A DNA stretch of 64,000 bases from JANNPJ01 sp965200525. GTDB taxonomy: Bacteria > Actinomycetota > Actinomycetes > Actinomycetales > Kineosporiaceae. Positions 34,411 to 44,590 of this stretch are shown here, piece after piece. The stretch lies in the NCBI GenBank assembly GCA_965200525.1, contig OZ241368.1:3472001-3536000 (forward strand), written 5' to 3'. The translations under genes and the position numbers were made by a program. The notes beneath the pieces are model-generated. The model had not been told where the DNA came from. It did no database searches and saw only the letters and a program-made list of their open reading frames with translations. Positions within the stretch are counted from its first letter, which is position 1. Each line of letters opens with the position of its first letter.

Positions 34411-34451
34411 TTCGCTCGGCGGCCTTCGCTCGGCGGCCTTCGCTCGGCGGC
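34411..34451. repeat. 14-bp tandem repeat
   Basis: TTCGCTCGGCGGCC occurs at 34411, 34425 and 34439 (last copy 13 bases) in the gap between the polymerase gene and the MFS gene. Function is unknown. Confidence 0.8.
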
Positions 34452-34507
34452 TCTGTGACCGAGTCCTCAAGAGTTTAGTTTGCGCACAACAAGTATCATG
34501 GCGAGCT

Positions 34508-36226
34508 ATGAGCCTCCTGAGCGAAGAGAAGACCCCCCGGGGTCGGCGCCCACCGCGCTACGACACCGACCATCCGATGTACAAGTGGGTGGCGCTGTCC
34601 AACACCACGCTCGGGATGCTCGTCGTCACGGTCAACGGCTCGATCCTGCTGATCTCGCTGCCGGCCATCTTCCGGGGCCTGCACCTGAACCCGCTGGAAG
34701 CCGGCAACATCGGCTACCTGCTGTGGATGATCATGGGATATCTGCTGGTCACGGCCGTGTTTGTGGTGACCCTGGGCCGGCTCGGCGACTCGGTCGGCCG
34801 GGTCAAGATGTACAACCTCGGCTTCGTCGTCTTCACCATCGCGTCGGTGCTGCTGGCCCTGACCCCGCTCGACGGCGGGGCCGGGGCGCTGTGGATCATC
34901 GGCTGGCGCCTGGTCCAGGGCATCGGCGGGGCCATGCTGTTCGCCAACTCGACGGCGATCCTGACCGACGCCTTCCCGCCGCACCACCGTGGTACCGCCC
35001 TCGGGATCAACCAGATCGCGGCGATCGCCGGTTCGTTCATCGGGCTGATCGTCGGCGGCGTGCTCTCCGAGGTGTCGTGGCGGGCGGTGTTCTGGGTCAG
35101 CGTGCCGATCGGCGTGCTCGGCACGATCTGGTCGTACCGCTCGCTGCACGAGCTCGGCACCGGCCGAGCGACCAAGATCGACTGGCTGGGCAACGTCACC
35201 TTCGCCGGGGGGCTGTCGATCCTGCTGGCCGGCATCACCTACGGCATCCAGCCCTACCGCAGCCACGCCACCGGCTGGCTCAACCCGTGGGTGCTGGCCG
35301 GCCTGATCGGCGGCGTTGTCCTGCTGATCGCCTTCGTGATCGTGGAGAAGAACACCGCCCAGCCGATGTTCAACCTGGCCCTGTTCCGCAACCGCGACTT
35401 CGCCCTGGGCAACCTGGCCGGACTGCTCGCCTCCACCGGCCGCGGCGGGCTGCAGTTCATGCTGATCATCTGGCTGCAGGGCATCTGGCTGCCGCTGCAC
35501 GGCTACAGCTACGAGTCCACCCCGTTGTGGGCCGGCATCTACCTGCTCCCGCTGACCATCGGCTTCCTGGTTGCCGGGCCGATCTCGGGCTTTCTCTCCG
35601 ACCGCTACGGGGCCCGGTTCTTCGCTGTCGGTGGGTTGCTGCTGGTGGCGGCCACCTTCATCGGTCTGCTGCTGATCCCGGTCGACTTCAGCTACCCGGC
35701 GTTCGCGGCGCTGGTGTTCTTCAACGGCGTCGGCTCGGGCATGTTCTCCTCGCCCAACGCCTCGATGATCATGAGTGCCGCCCCGGCCGACCAGCGCGGG
35801 GCCGCGGCCGGCATGCGCGGCACCTTCTTCAACGCGGGCTCGTCGCTGTCGATCGGCATCTTCTTCTCGCTGATGATCGTCGGCCTGGCCAAGAACCTGC
35901 CGCAGACCCTGGGGGCCGGCCTGCGAGCCCACGGCGTCCCCACCGGGGTGGCCGACCAGATCGCCGGCCTGCCCCCGGTCGGCAGCCTGTTCGCCTCGTT
36001 CCTCGGCTACAACCCGATCGGTGCCCTGCTCGGCCCGAGCGGGGTGCTGCCCACCCTCAGCCCGGAGAACTCGGCCGACCTCACCGGCAAGACGTTCTTC
36101 CCACAGTTGGTGTCCGGGCCGTTCCACGACGGTCTGATCGTTGTTTTCACGGCCGCAGCCGTGATGATGGTGGTCGGGGCCATTGCATCGGCGCTGACCG
36201 GGGGAGCTGAGCGGGAGGAATCGTGA
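34508..36226 (+). CDS. MFS drug-exporter-like transporter (DHA2 family)
   Basis: This is a 572-residue protein. The ATG is 8 nt after TATCAT (34494-34499) and has no ribosome site, so likely leaderless. About 14 hydrophobic helices fit the DHA2 subfamily. Motif A-like LGRLGDSVGRVKMYNLG lies between helices 2 and 3, motif C-like GINQIAAIAGSFIGLIVGGVL is in helix 5, and a second GFLSDRYGARFF lies in the second half. A long loop precedes the last helix. It likely exports hydrophobic compounds by proton antiport. A MarR gene overlaps its end by 4 nt. An imperfect TTGCG/CACAA dyad (34480-34489) at the promoter may be the MarR site. Confidence 0.85.
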   Translation: MSLLSEEKTPRGRRPPRYDTDHPMYKWVALSNTTLGMLVVTVNGSILLISLPAIFRGLHLNPLEAGNIGYLLWMIMGYLLVTAVFVVTLGRLGDSVGRVKMYNLGFVVFTIASVLLALTPLDGGAGALWIIGWRLVQGIGGAMLFANSTAILTDAFPPHHRGTALGINQIAAIAGSFIGLIVGGVLSEVSWRAVFWVSVPIGVLGTIWSYRSLHELGTGRATKIDWLGNVTFAGGLSILLAGITYGIQPYRSHATGWLNPWVLAGLIGGVVLLIAFVIVEKNTAQPMFNLALFRNRDFALGNLAGLLASTGRGGLQFMLIIWLQGIWLPLHGYSYESTPLWAGIYLLPLTIGFLVAGPISGFLSDRYGARFFAVGGLLLVAATFIGLLLIPVDFSYPAFAALVFFNGVGSGMFSSPNASMIMSAAPADQRGAAAGMRGTFFNAGSSLSIGIFFSLMIVGLAKNLPQTLGAGLRAHGVPTGVADQIAGLPPVGSLFASFLGYNPIGALLGPSGVLPTLSPENSADLTGKTFFPQLVSGPFHDGLIVVFTAAAVMMVVGAIASALTGGAEREES

Positions 36227-36672
36227 GCGTCCACGTCGAGCGGACCGAGCCGGAACTGGCCGAGGCGGCCGGCCGCCTCTCGCTGGCCATCTCCCGGCTG
36301 GTCCGCACGCTGCGCCGGGACAATCCGTCCGGACTGGGGCCGGGCAGCTTGTCCACCCTGGCCACCGTGGTCCGGTTCGGCCCGATCCGGCTGGGCGATC
36401 TGGCCGCCCGCGAAGGCATCGCCCCGCCGACCCTGAGCCGGATCATGACCAACCTCGAGGAGGCCGGGTACCTGACCCGGACGCCCGATCCGACCGACGG
36501 GCGGGCCAGCCGGGCCGAGCCCACCGAGCTCGCGGTCGAGCTGATCAGCGGGACCAAGTCGAGCCGGGCCGAGGTGCTGCGGGCCCGGATGCAGGCCCTG
36601 CCGGCCGAGGATCGGGCCGCTCTGCTGCGGGCCCTGCCGGTGCTCGAGACACTGGCCGCCGACGAGCCCTGA
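36223..36672 (+). CDS. MarR-family regulator of the MFS operon
   Basis: This is a 149-residue protein. The GTG overlaps the transporter stop (GTGA). It has the MarR winged helix: LAISRLVRTLRRDNPSGLGPGSLSTLATV, RLGDLAAREGIAPPTLSRIMTNLEEAGYLTRTPDPTDGR (recognition helix then wing with DGR). It is co-transcribed with the transporter, so it probably represses its own operon and is released by a transported compound. Confidence 0.87.
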   Translation: MSVHVERTEPELAEAAGRLSLAISRLVRTLRRDNPSGLGPGSLSTLATVVRFGPIRLGDLAAREGIAPPTLSRIMTNLEEAGYLTRTPDPTDGRASRAEPTELAVELISGTKSSRAEVLRARMQALPAEDRAALLRALPVLETLAADEP

Positions 36673-36674
36673 GG

Positions 36675-36701
36675 TTTGCACTCACCGGCCTCGAGTGCTA
36701 A
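36675..36701. promoter_or_regulatory. CIRCE element 1 (HrcA operator)
   Basis: TTTGCACTC-N9-GAGTGCTAA differs from the CIRCE consensus TTAGCACTC-N9-GAGTGCTAA by one base. It lies 170 bp upstream of groEL. Confidence 0.9.
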
Positions 36702-36709
36702 TCATTGAG

Positions 36710-36736
36710 CTGGCACTCTCGGCTCGAGAGTGACAG
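36710..36736. promoter_or_regulatory. CIRCE element 2 (degenerate)
   Basis: CTGGCACTC-N9-GAGTGACAG keeps the GCACTC/GAGTG core of a CIRCE element with 5 mismatches in total. It lies 8 bp after the first element. Confidence 0.75.
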
Positions 36737-36870
36737 TTCTGGTTTACGATTGCATGAGATCGGACCGGTGAGGACGGCGTTCGGCGGGACAGGACCGCCG
36801 GGTGCCGCTCCGTCCGTCGCGGGCACCGTCCGATCCACCGCCCACCCGTACGCGGAGGGAACACCACACG

Positions 36871-38499
<1,629 letters not shown>

Positions 38500-38549
38500 T
38501 CCTTCCGTCCGGTCGGCACCACCAGCACGAAGCACCACCAGCACCGGCG

Positions 38550-38584
38550 AAGGGCCGGCTCCTCCTCGGAGGGGCCGGCCCTTT
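38550..38584 (+). terminator. groEL terminator
   Basis: Arms AAGGGCCGGC and GCCGGCCCTT are perfect and are extended by an inner TCC/GGA-type stem; the 3' arm runs into TTT. It lies about 50 bp after the groEL stop. Confidence 0.8.
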
Positions 38585-38596
38585 CGCACGCCCGCC

Positions 38597-38671
38597 CGGA
38601 TCGGCCGGATCACGGGCCGGATCGGCCGGATGACGGGGCGTATCGGCCGGATCACGGGCCGGATCGGGCAG
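38597..38671. repeat. 21-bp tandem repeat
   Basis: Three and a half units beginning CGGATCGGCCGGATCACGGG (38597, 38618, 38639, partial 38660) lie between the groEL terminator and the nucleotidyltransferase gene. They carry a few substitutions (G for C at 38632, GT for GG at 38640). The last unit merges with the promoter region of that gene. Confidence 0.8.
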
Positions 38672-38680
38672 ACTGGAGCG

Positions 38681-39289
38681 GTGCCGCCCTCGCCCTCCAC
38701 GTCTCCGTCCCCGCGGGTGGGTACGACGGCCGGGATCCTGCTCGCGGCCGGGTCCGGCTCCCGGATGGGGATTCCGAAGGGGCTGCTGCGCACCGCCGAC
38801 GGCACCTCCTGGGTCAGCCGGGCGGTCGCCGCGCTGGCGGTGGGCGGGTGCGCCCCGATCTTCGTCGTCACCGGGGCCCGCTCCGAGCACGTGCAGGCCC
38901 TGGTGCCGACCCTGGCCGAGATCGTGGTGGCCACCGACTGGAGCGAGGGCATGGGGGCCTCGTTGCGGGCCGGGCTGCGGTCGGCTCAGGACCGGGCCCC
39001 CGACGCGACGGCGGTGATCGTCACCCTGGTCGACACCCCCGGCGTGACGCCGGAGGCGGTGGCCCGGCTGCAGCGTCAGGCCGGGCCGTCGGTGCTGGCC
39101 CGGGCCGCGTATCACGGCCGGCCGGGCCATCCGGTGCTGATCGGCCGGGACCACTGGGCCGGGGTGATCGCGGTGGCGGTCGGGGACGCTGGGGCCCGGC
39201 ACTACCTGGCCGGGCGGGACGTCGTCCTGGTCGAGTCGGCCGACATCGCCTCCGGGGAGGACATCGACACCCCCGAAGGCCTCGGCTGA
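38681..39289 (+). CDS. MobA/MocA-like molybdenum-cofactor nucleotidyltransferase
   Basis: This is a 202-residue protein. The GTG is 6 nt after CAGACT (38669-38674), a variant of the leaderless pattern. The nucleotidyltransferase signature is LLAAGSGSRMGIPKG (20-34, K33). It also has VVATDWSEGMGASLRAGL and LVDTPGVTPEAV, as in CTP:molybdopterin cytidylyltransferases (MocA/CoxC type) rather than guanylyl MobA. It likely attaches CMP (or GMP) to molybdopterin. It is just upstream of moaE, matching a cofactor role. Confidence 0.8.
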   Translation: MPPSPSTSPSPRVGTTAGILLAAGSGSRMGIPKGLLRTADGTSWVSRAVAALAVGGCAPIFVVTGARSEHVQALVPTLAEIVVATDWSEGMGASLRAGLRSAQDRAPDATAVIVTLVDTPGVTPEAVARLQRQAGPSVLARAAYHGRPGHPVLIGRDHWAGVIAVAVGDAGARHYLAGRDVVLVESADIASGEDIDTPEGLG

Positions 39290-39314
39290 CCGGTCGTTGC
39301 CTACCCTGGACGAC

Positions 39315-39782
39315 GTGACCAGTGAAACCGCTCCCGACGTCAGCCGGCTGGTGGCGCCCGCCCGCCGGGTGCTGCGGGCCGAGGTCACCGACCGGCCGAT
39401 CGACGTCGTTGCGCTCGGGGACGAGGTCGAAGGGGCCTCGTCCGGGGCCGTGGTCAGCTTCGCCGGCGTCGTCCGCGATCATGACGGCGGCCGGCGGGTC
39501 TCCGCCATCGAGTACGTGGCCCATCCGATCGCGGCGCTGGTGCTGGCTCAGGTGGTGGCCGAGGTGACCGCGGCCGGTGACGCCGAGGCGGTGGCCGTCG
39601 CGCACCGCACCGGCTCGCTCGCGATCGGGGAGGCCGCCCTGGTGGTGGCGGTCGCCGGAGCACACCGGGCCGAGGCCTTCAGCACCGCGAGCGAGTTGGT
39701 GGACGAGATCAAGCGCCGGCTGCCGGTGTGGAAGCGGCAGGTCTTCGCCGACGGCACCGACGAGTGGGTCGACTGCCCCTAG
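39315..39782 (+). CDS. moaE: Molybdopterin synthase large subunit
   Basis: This is a 155-residue protein. The GTG is 7 nt after TACCCT (39302-39307), leaderless. MoaE features are present: GAVVSFAGVVRDHDGGRRVSAIEYVAHP, AVAHRTGSLAIGEAALVVAVAGAHRAEAF, and EIKRRLPVWKRQVFADGTDEWVDCP with the conserved KxxxPxWKrE-like end. With MoaD it converts precursor Z to molybdopterin. moaD lies 2 kb away on the other strand, beside moaA. Confidence 0.93.
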   Translation: MTSETAPDVSRLVAPARRVLRAEVTDRPIDVVALGDEVEGASSGAVVSFAGVVRDHDGGRRVSAIEYVAHPIAALVLAQVVAEVTAAGDAEAVAVAHRTGSLAIGEAALVVAVAGAHRAEAFSTASELVDEIKRRLPVWKRQVFADGTDEWVDCP

Positions 39783-39798
39783 GGGAAGTCTCCCGGCG

Positions 39799-41448
39799 CT
39801 ACGACGAGGTGCCGCTGACCGGCACGATCGGCACCGAGTTGCGCTCGTACAGCCGCACCTCGTACCGGTTGACGAAGGTCACCCCGGCCAGCCGGTAGCT
39901 GTTGTAGAGGATCTGTTCCTTCTCCTCGTCGCCCGGATCGCTGAGCAGCTCTCCGGAGCGCTTGGCGCCGGTCACCACCCAGACCCGGTTGCGGCCGTGC
40001 AACGAGGCCATGATCTCGTCGGTCGGCTCCTCGACCCCCCACAGCGTGGCCGTCTGCTCGCCGCTGCCGGCCAGCGCGACGTCGTCCACGCCGCGGAAGT
40101 CTTCCGGGAAGGCCAGGGAGACCACGCGGCGCGAGGCGGGCAGGAACAGCACCGCATCGCCCGGCTCCGCCTTCTCGGCGATCACCTGGGCCACGCCGCG
40201 GATGTTCTCGCCGTGCCCGGAGGCCGTGTAGCGGTAGACGTTCTGCATGTGCAGGCCGCCGAGAGCCAGCACCAGCAGGGCCGCCACGATCCAGCGCCAC
40301 CGCAGCAGGGTGGCGATCGAGGCCAGCGCCAGCACCGTGCCCGGCACGGTGAAGAACACGTACCGCCAGTCGAACAGCGGGTGCAGCTGGGACACCGTCC
40401 ACAACACCACGGTCGGGACGACGGCCCAGGACAGGCCCAGGGCCAGGGCCGGCTTGTGGGTGCCCCGGCCCAGGCCGACGATCGCGATCAGCAGGATCAG
40501 CAGCAGGGTGATCGTGCTGGCGTACTCCACGGCCAGGAATCCGGTCAGCCGGTCCAGGGCGGGCCGGGGCAGCCAATCCACCTGGTCCTTCTGCCGGCCG
40601 GAGGCGATCAGCAGCGGCGACAGCAGCACCAGGGCGGCGCCGGCGTGCAGGTACCAGCGCCGGCGCAGGGCCGGGCCCTCGGTGCTCAGCACGTGGATCA
40701 GGTGGACCAGCAGGATGAGCAGAGCCAGCACGTTCAGCAGCCCGACCGCGACCAGAGTGGCCGTGTAGATCAGCCAGCGACGGCGCTGCCAGGGCTTTCG
40801 GCAGGCCCGGACCAGGGCCAGGGTGGCGGCCGTGGTGGCCAGCGCCACCATCGCGTAGGGCCGGGCCTCCTGGGCGTAGCGGGTGACCAGCGGGGCCGCC
40901 GTCCACATCAGGGCGGCGACGATCCCGACCCGGGCCGAGCCGAGCTCGCGGCCGAGCCACACCAGCAGCGCGGTGGTCAGGGCGGCGGCGACGACCGACA
41001 GCATCCGGATCGGGGTGACCGTGGCGCTGCTGCCGAGCACGGCGTGGACCAGCAGGTAGTAGCTGGTGTGAACCAGGTCGACGTGCTGGGCCAGGTCGAC
41101 GATCTGGGAGGCCGAGCGAGAGGTGACGTCGCGGGTGATGGCTTCGTCCCACCACGGGCTGGGCTTCTGTACCCGCCAGCTGAAGACCAGGGCCGAGAGC
41201 ACGGCCAGGAGAACCTCGGCCCCGCCCGGGCGGGCCAGCCGGTGCCGGAGCCGGTCGAACCGGCCGAGTGGGGGAGCGCCGGCCGGGCCGGTGCTGGTGA
41301 CAGCGCTGGTGAGGGTACCGCTGACGGTGCTGTTGACGGGGTCGGGCCGGGGGCCGGGAATCGCCGCCGCGGACCGGACATCGGGGCTCTCGGGCTCGGT
41401 GGAACCAGGCCCGATACGCTCCGGGCCTCGGCCCGTCGTCTGGGTCAC
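39799..41448 (-). CDS. GT39-type membrane glycosyltransferase
   Basis: This is a 549-residue protein (GTG; AGGAG ~10 nt upstream). A disordered N-terminus of ~60 residues precedes about ten helices and a soluble C-terminal domain. The first external loop has WWDEAITRDV with the DE pair of the PMT/ArnT fold. ALMWTAAPLVTRYAQEARPYAM is the family's second loop. It should use a polyprenyl-phosphate sugar on the outer side of the membrane. An IR, GTTACC-GTGAACT-GGTAAC, overlaps its predicted transcription start (-10 TAGGCT at 41686-41681). Confidence 0.8.
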   Translation of the reverse strand: MTQTTGRGPERIGPGSTEPESPDVRSAAAIPGPRPDPVNSTVSGTLTSAVTSTGPAGAPPLGRFDRLRHRLARPGGAEVLLAVLSALVFSWRVQKPSPWWDEAITRDVTSRSASQIVDLAQHVDLVHTSYYLLVHAVLGSSATVTPIRMLSVVAAALTTALLVWLGRELGSARVGIVAALMWTAAPLVTRYAQEARPYAMVALATTAATLALVRACRKPWQRRRWLIYTATLVAVGLLNVLALLILLVHLIHVLSTEGPALRRRWYLHAGAALVLLSPLLIASGRQKDQVDWLPRPALDRLTGFLAVEYASTITLLLILLIAIVGLGRGTHKPALALGLSWAVVPTVVLWTVSQLHPLFDWRYVFFTVPGTVLALASIATLLRWRWIVAALLVLALGGLHMQNVYRYTASGHGENIRGVAQVIAEKAEPGDAVLFLPASRRVVSLAFPEDFRGVDDVALAGSGEQTATLWGVEEPTDEIMASLHGRNRVWVVTGAKRSGELLSDPGDEEKEQILYNSYRLAGVTFVNRYEVRLYERNSVPIVPVSGTSS

Positions 41449-41660
41449 CGGGCGATGTCTCCTGACAGTTTGCGGCTGTACGCGGGCTCACATGATGGCG
41501 GCGGACAGCGATGTCGGCGAGCTGGCATGAGCTCTGCTCGGACCACGGCTCTGGTCACGGACGGCAACACTGCCGCCGGGGGGCCACCTCAGCCGTCCTG
41601 CTTCTCGACCGGCTGGGGCCGTGAGGCCACGCAAACACCATCGTTTGAACGAATGCTGAC

Positions 41661-41679
41661 GTTACCGTGAACTGGTAAC
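41661..41679. promoter_or_regulatory. Inverted repeat at the GT39 promoter
   Basis: GTTACC-GTGAACT-GGTAAC lies just inside a TAGGCT -10 box (41686-41681, minus strand), a good position for a repressor. A similar GTTACC/GGTAAC pair stands upstream of the initiating sugar transferase at 19357-19383. Confidence 0.4.
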
Positions 41680-41745
41680 CAGCCTACGCGACGTCCGATG
41701 TCGGAACGGTCACGGGCCGACAACGGAACGGGAAGTTCCGATGCC

Positions 41746-42000
41746 TCAGCCACCTGCGAAGGGAGGCAGAACGTCGACCACCGAGCCGGCCGTCACCACC
41801 CGGTCGCGCGGACCCGCAGTCTCGTTCACCAGGAACGAGGCGGCGGCCAGAATCCGGGCCAGGGCCGGGCCGTGCCGCTCGGCCAGATGCTCGGCCAGGT
41901 CGGGCAGTGGCCAGGGCCCGCTCAGCGGCAGGTACTCCTGGTCAATTCCGGTGGCCGCTCTGGCCCCGGCGAAGTAACGCACAGTTATCTGATCTGACAC
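41746..42000 (-). CDS. moaD: Molybdopterin synthase small subunit (MoaD/ThiS)
   Basis: This is an 84-residue ubiquitin-like protein ending PPFAGG, the GG tail that carries the sulphur as a thiocarboxylate. It reads ITVRYFAGARAATGIDQEYL ... SVVDVLPPFAGG. GTG 42000 is chosen because GGAGG lies 6 nt upstream; the ATG at 42006, overlapping the moaA stop (ATGA), would touch the GGAGG itself. It is co-transcribed with moaA. Confidence 0.85.
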   Translation of the reverse strand: MSDQITVRYFAGARAATGIDQEYLPLSGPWPLPDLAEHLAERHGPALARILAAASFLVNETAGPRDRVVTAGSVVDVLPPFAGG

Positions 42001-42002
42001 GG

Positions 42003-43109
42003 TCATCCTCCGATCGCGCTCATCGGGCGGTCCGGTTGCAGGAAGGATGCATCGTTGATGCCGTGCCCCGGCTGCTTGGCCCACATCGCGGTGCGCCAGA
42101 CCCCGGCCAACGTGTCGTCGTCCGCGCCGGCCCGGAGCAGGTCCCGCAGGTCGGTCTCGCTCCGGGCGAAGAGGCAGTCCCGCAGCTGACCGTCCGCGGT
42201 CAGCCGGGCCCGGTCGCAGTCGCCGCAGAACGGCCGGCTGACCGAAGCGATGACGCCGACCCGCGGCCGGAGGGTCCGGTCGTCGGCCGGCCCGACGAAC
42301 CAGGTCTGGGCGGGCGAGGCACCCCGGCGGGCGGGATCGGTCGGCGTCAGCTCGAAGGCGGTGCCGAGCGCGGCCAGGATCTGGTCGGCGGTGACCATCG
42401 AGGCCCGCTGCCAGGCTCCCTGGGCGTCCAGCGGCATCTGCTCGATGAACCGCAACTCGTAGCCGTGCTCCAGGGCCCAGCCGAGCAGGGCGACCGGCTC
42501 GTCGTCGTTCAGCCCGGGCAGCAGCACGGTGTTCACCTTGACCGGGCCCAACCCGGCGGCAGCGGCCGCAGCCAGGCCGGCCAGCACGTCGGGCAGCCGG
42601 TCGCGCTGGGTGATCTGCCGGAACCGGGCCCGGTCGAGGGTGTCGAGCGAGACGTTCACCCGGGTCAGCCCCGCGGCGGCCAGGCCGCGGGCCCGCTTGG
42701 CCAGGCCGATGCCGTTGGTGGTGAGGGCGGTCACGGGGGCCGCCCCGGACGCCGTCCGCAGCCCGGCCGTGGCCTCGACGATCTTCTCCAGACCCCGGCG
42801 CAGCAGGGGCTCACCCCCAGTGAACCGGACCTGTTCGACCCCCAGTTGCTCGACCGCCAGCGTGACCAGCCGGATCACCTCGGCGTCGGTCAGGGCCTGC
42901 TCGGTCGGCATCCAGTCCAGCCCCTCCGGCGGCATGCAGTAACTGCAGCGCAGGGAGCACTTGTCGGTCAGGCTGACCCGCAGATCGGTGGCCACCCGGC
43001 CGAACCGGTCGATCAGTCGCGGATCGCCGGGCCGCGCGAGCGGACCGAGGGACGACGCCGGGGCCGGGCCGGGCCGGGTGGTCGGCAGACCGAGCAGCAC
43101 GCTTGTCAC
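42003..43109 (-). CDS. moaA: GTP 3',8-cyclase
   Basis: This is a 368-residue radical-SAM enzyme. The GTG is 6 nt after TACCCT (43121-43116), so leaderless. The SAM cluster is C51-x3-C55-x2-C58 (CSLRCSYC). VRFTGGEPLLR follows, and the second cluster region reads FCGDCDRARLTADGQLRDCLF. It ends ...SAIGG, the C-terminal GG needed for activity. It converts GTP to the cyclic intermediate of the molybdenum-cofactor pathway. moaD follows immediately; moaC is not in the window. Confidence 0.95.
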   Translation of the reverse strand: MTSVLLGLPTTRPGPAPASSLGPLARPGDPRLIDRFGRVATDLRVSLTDKCSLRCSYCMPPEGLDWMPTEQALTDAEVIRLVTLAVEQLGVEQVRFTGGEPLLRRGLEKIVEATAGLRTASGAAPVTALTTNGIGLAKRARGLAAAGLTRVNVSLDTLDRARFRQITQRDRLPDVLAGLAAAAAAGLGPVKVNTVLLPGLNDDEPVALLGWALEHGYELRFIEQMPLDAQGAWQRASMVTADQILAALGTAFELTPTDPARRGASPAQTWFVGPADDRTLRPRVGVIASVSRPFCGDCDRARLTADGQLRDCLFARSETDLRDLLRAGADDDTLAGVWRTAMWAKQPGHGINDASFLQPDRPMSAIGG

Positions 43110-43159
43110 TTTTTCAGGGTAACTGTGCGACTGACGACCTGCCGACCGCAGCCCGGTGG

Positions 43160-44590
43160 TCAGGATTCCGTAAGGTCGCGGACCTCGGCGTACCTCCGGC
43201 GGACGGCCGGGGCCGGTTCGGCCTCGTAGGTGCGCGAGCCGGCCAGCGGCCAGTCCGGCGGCTGGGCCTGGGCCCGTCCCTCGGACTCGGCCAGGGCCCA
43301 GGCCGCCTGCCGGGCCGCGCCGTCGGCCACGTACTCGCCCGGCGGCGGAACCACGACCGGATGACCGAGCACGGCCGGGGCGATCCGGCAGACCGCCTCC
43401 GAACGGGCCCCGCCGCCGACCAGCAGCACCCGCCGGACCTGGGCGCCCTCGGCGACCAGGGCGTCGAGCCCGTCGGCGAGCCCGCAGAGCAGCCCCTCGA
43501 CCGCGGCCCGGGCCAGATGGGCCGGCGTGGAGGTGTGCAGCCGCAGGCCGTGCACGGCCCCGCTGGCCCCGGGCCGGTTCGGCGTCCGCTCGCCCTCGAA
43601 GTAGGGCACCAGCACCAGGCCCTCGGCCCCCGAGGGCGCGCTCAGGGCCAGTTCTGACAGCTCCTCGTGGCTGACCTTGAGCAACCGCGCGGTGGCGTCC
43701 AGCACCCGGGCCGCATTGAGGGTGCAGACCAGCGGCAGGTACCGGCCGGTGGCGTCGGCGAAGCCGGCGACGATCCCGGTCGGGTCGGACGCCGGCACAT
43801 CACTGATCGCCGAGACCACGCCCGAGGTCCCGATCGAGACGATCACGTCACCGGGCCGGGCCCCGACGCCGAGAGCGGCGGCCATGTTGTCGCCGGTGCC
43901 CGCACCGAGCACCGCGCCGCGGCTGGCCGAGCTCTGGCTGGCTCCCGGTGAACCGGTCGGCCCCAGCACCCGGGGCAGCCGCGCATCGTGCCCGAGAGCG
44001 GCGATCAGCAGGTCGCGTCGGTACTGCCCGGTGGACGGGGCGAAGTAGCCGGTGCCCGAGGCGTCCCCCCGGTCGGTGGTGAGCGCGTCCAGGCTCGGGC
44101 CGACCGGGCCCTCCGAGCGCAGCCGCCAGGTCAGCCAGTCGTGCGGCAGGCAGACCGCCTCGACCCGGGCCGCATTGTCCGGCTCGTGCTCGGCCAGCCA
44201 GGCCAGCTTGGTCACGGTGAACGAGGCGACCGGCACGCTGCCGATGCCGGTGGCCCAGGCGTACGGCCCGCCCTGCTCGGCGATCAGCTGCTCCGCGGCG
44301 GCCGCGGAACGGGTGTCGTTCCAGAGCAGGGCGGGCCGGACCACGTTGCCCTGGGCATCGAGAGCGACCATGCCGTGTTGCTGGGCGGCCACCGAGACCG
44401 CCTCGACGTCGTCCAGCCCGCCGGCGGCGGCCGCGGCCTCGACCAGGGCCTGCCACCAGACCTCCGGATCGACCTCGGTGCCCTCCGGGTGAGCGGCCCG
44501 GCCCTCCCGAACCAGCTCGCCGGTCTCGGCGTCCCGGATCATGACCTTGCAGGACTGGGTCGACGAGTCGATCCCGGCGACCAAACTCAT
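43160..44590 (-). CDS. xylB: Xylulokinase
   Basis: This is a 476-residue FGGY-family kinase. The ATG overlaps the xylA stop (ATGA). It reads VAGIDSSTQSCKVMI (phosphate 1 loop), ISVAAQQHGMV-like EAVSVAAQQHGMVALD, ALLWNDTRS, CLPHDWLTWRL, DASGTGYF and, in the C-terminal half, VSIGTSGVVSA and VLLVGGGARSEAVCRIAPAVLG. It phosphorylates D-xylulose. With xylA it forms a xylose-use operon with no transporter or regulator next to it. Confidence 0.93.
   Translation of the reverse strand: MSLVAGIDSSTQSCKVMIRDAETGELVREGRAAHPEGTEVDPEVWWQALVEAAAAAGGLDDVEAVSVAAQQHGMVALDAQGNVVRPALLWNDTRSAAAAEQLIAEQGGPYAWATGIGSVPVASFTVTKLAWLAEHEPDNAARVEAVCLPHDWLTWRLRSEGPVGPSLDALTTDRGDASGTGYFAPSTGQYRRDLLIAALGHDARLPRVLGPTGSPGASQSSASRGAVLGAGTGDNMAAALGVGARPGDVIVSIGTSGVVSAISDVPASDPTGIVAGFADATGRYLPLVCTLNAARVLDATARLLKVSHEELSELALSAPSGAEGLVLVPYFEGERTPNRPGASGAVHGLRLHTSTPAHLARAAVEGLLCGLADGLDALVAEGAQVRRVLLVGGGARSEAVCRIAPAVLGHPVVVPPPGEYVADGAARQAAWALAESEGRAQAQPPDWPLAGSRTYEAEPAPAVRRRYAEVRDLTES

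Noticed and set aside
41449..41745. Small plus-strand ORF between the GT39 and moaD genes (41698-41997)
   Set aside because: It runs antisense through moaD and has no ribosome site. The region is better read as the GT39 promoter and leader.
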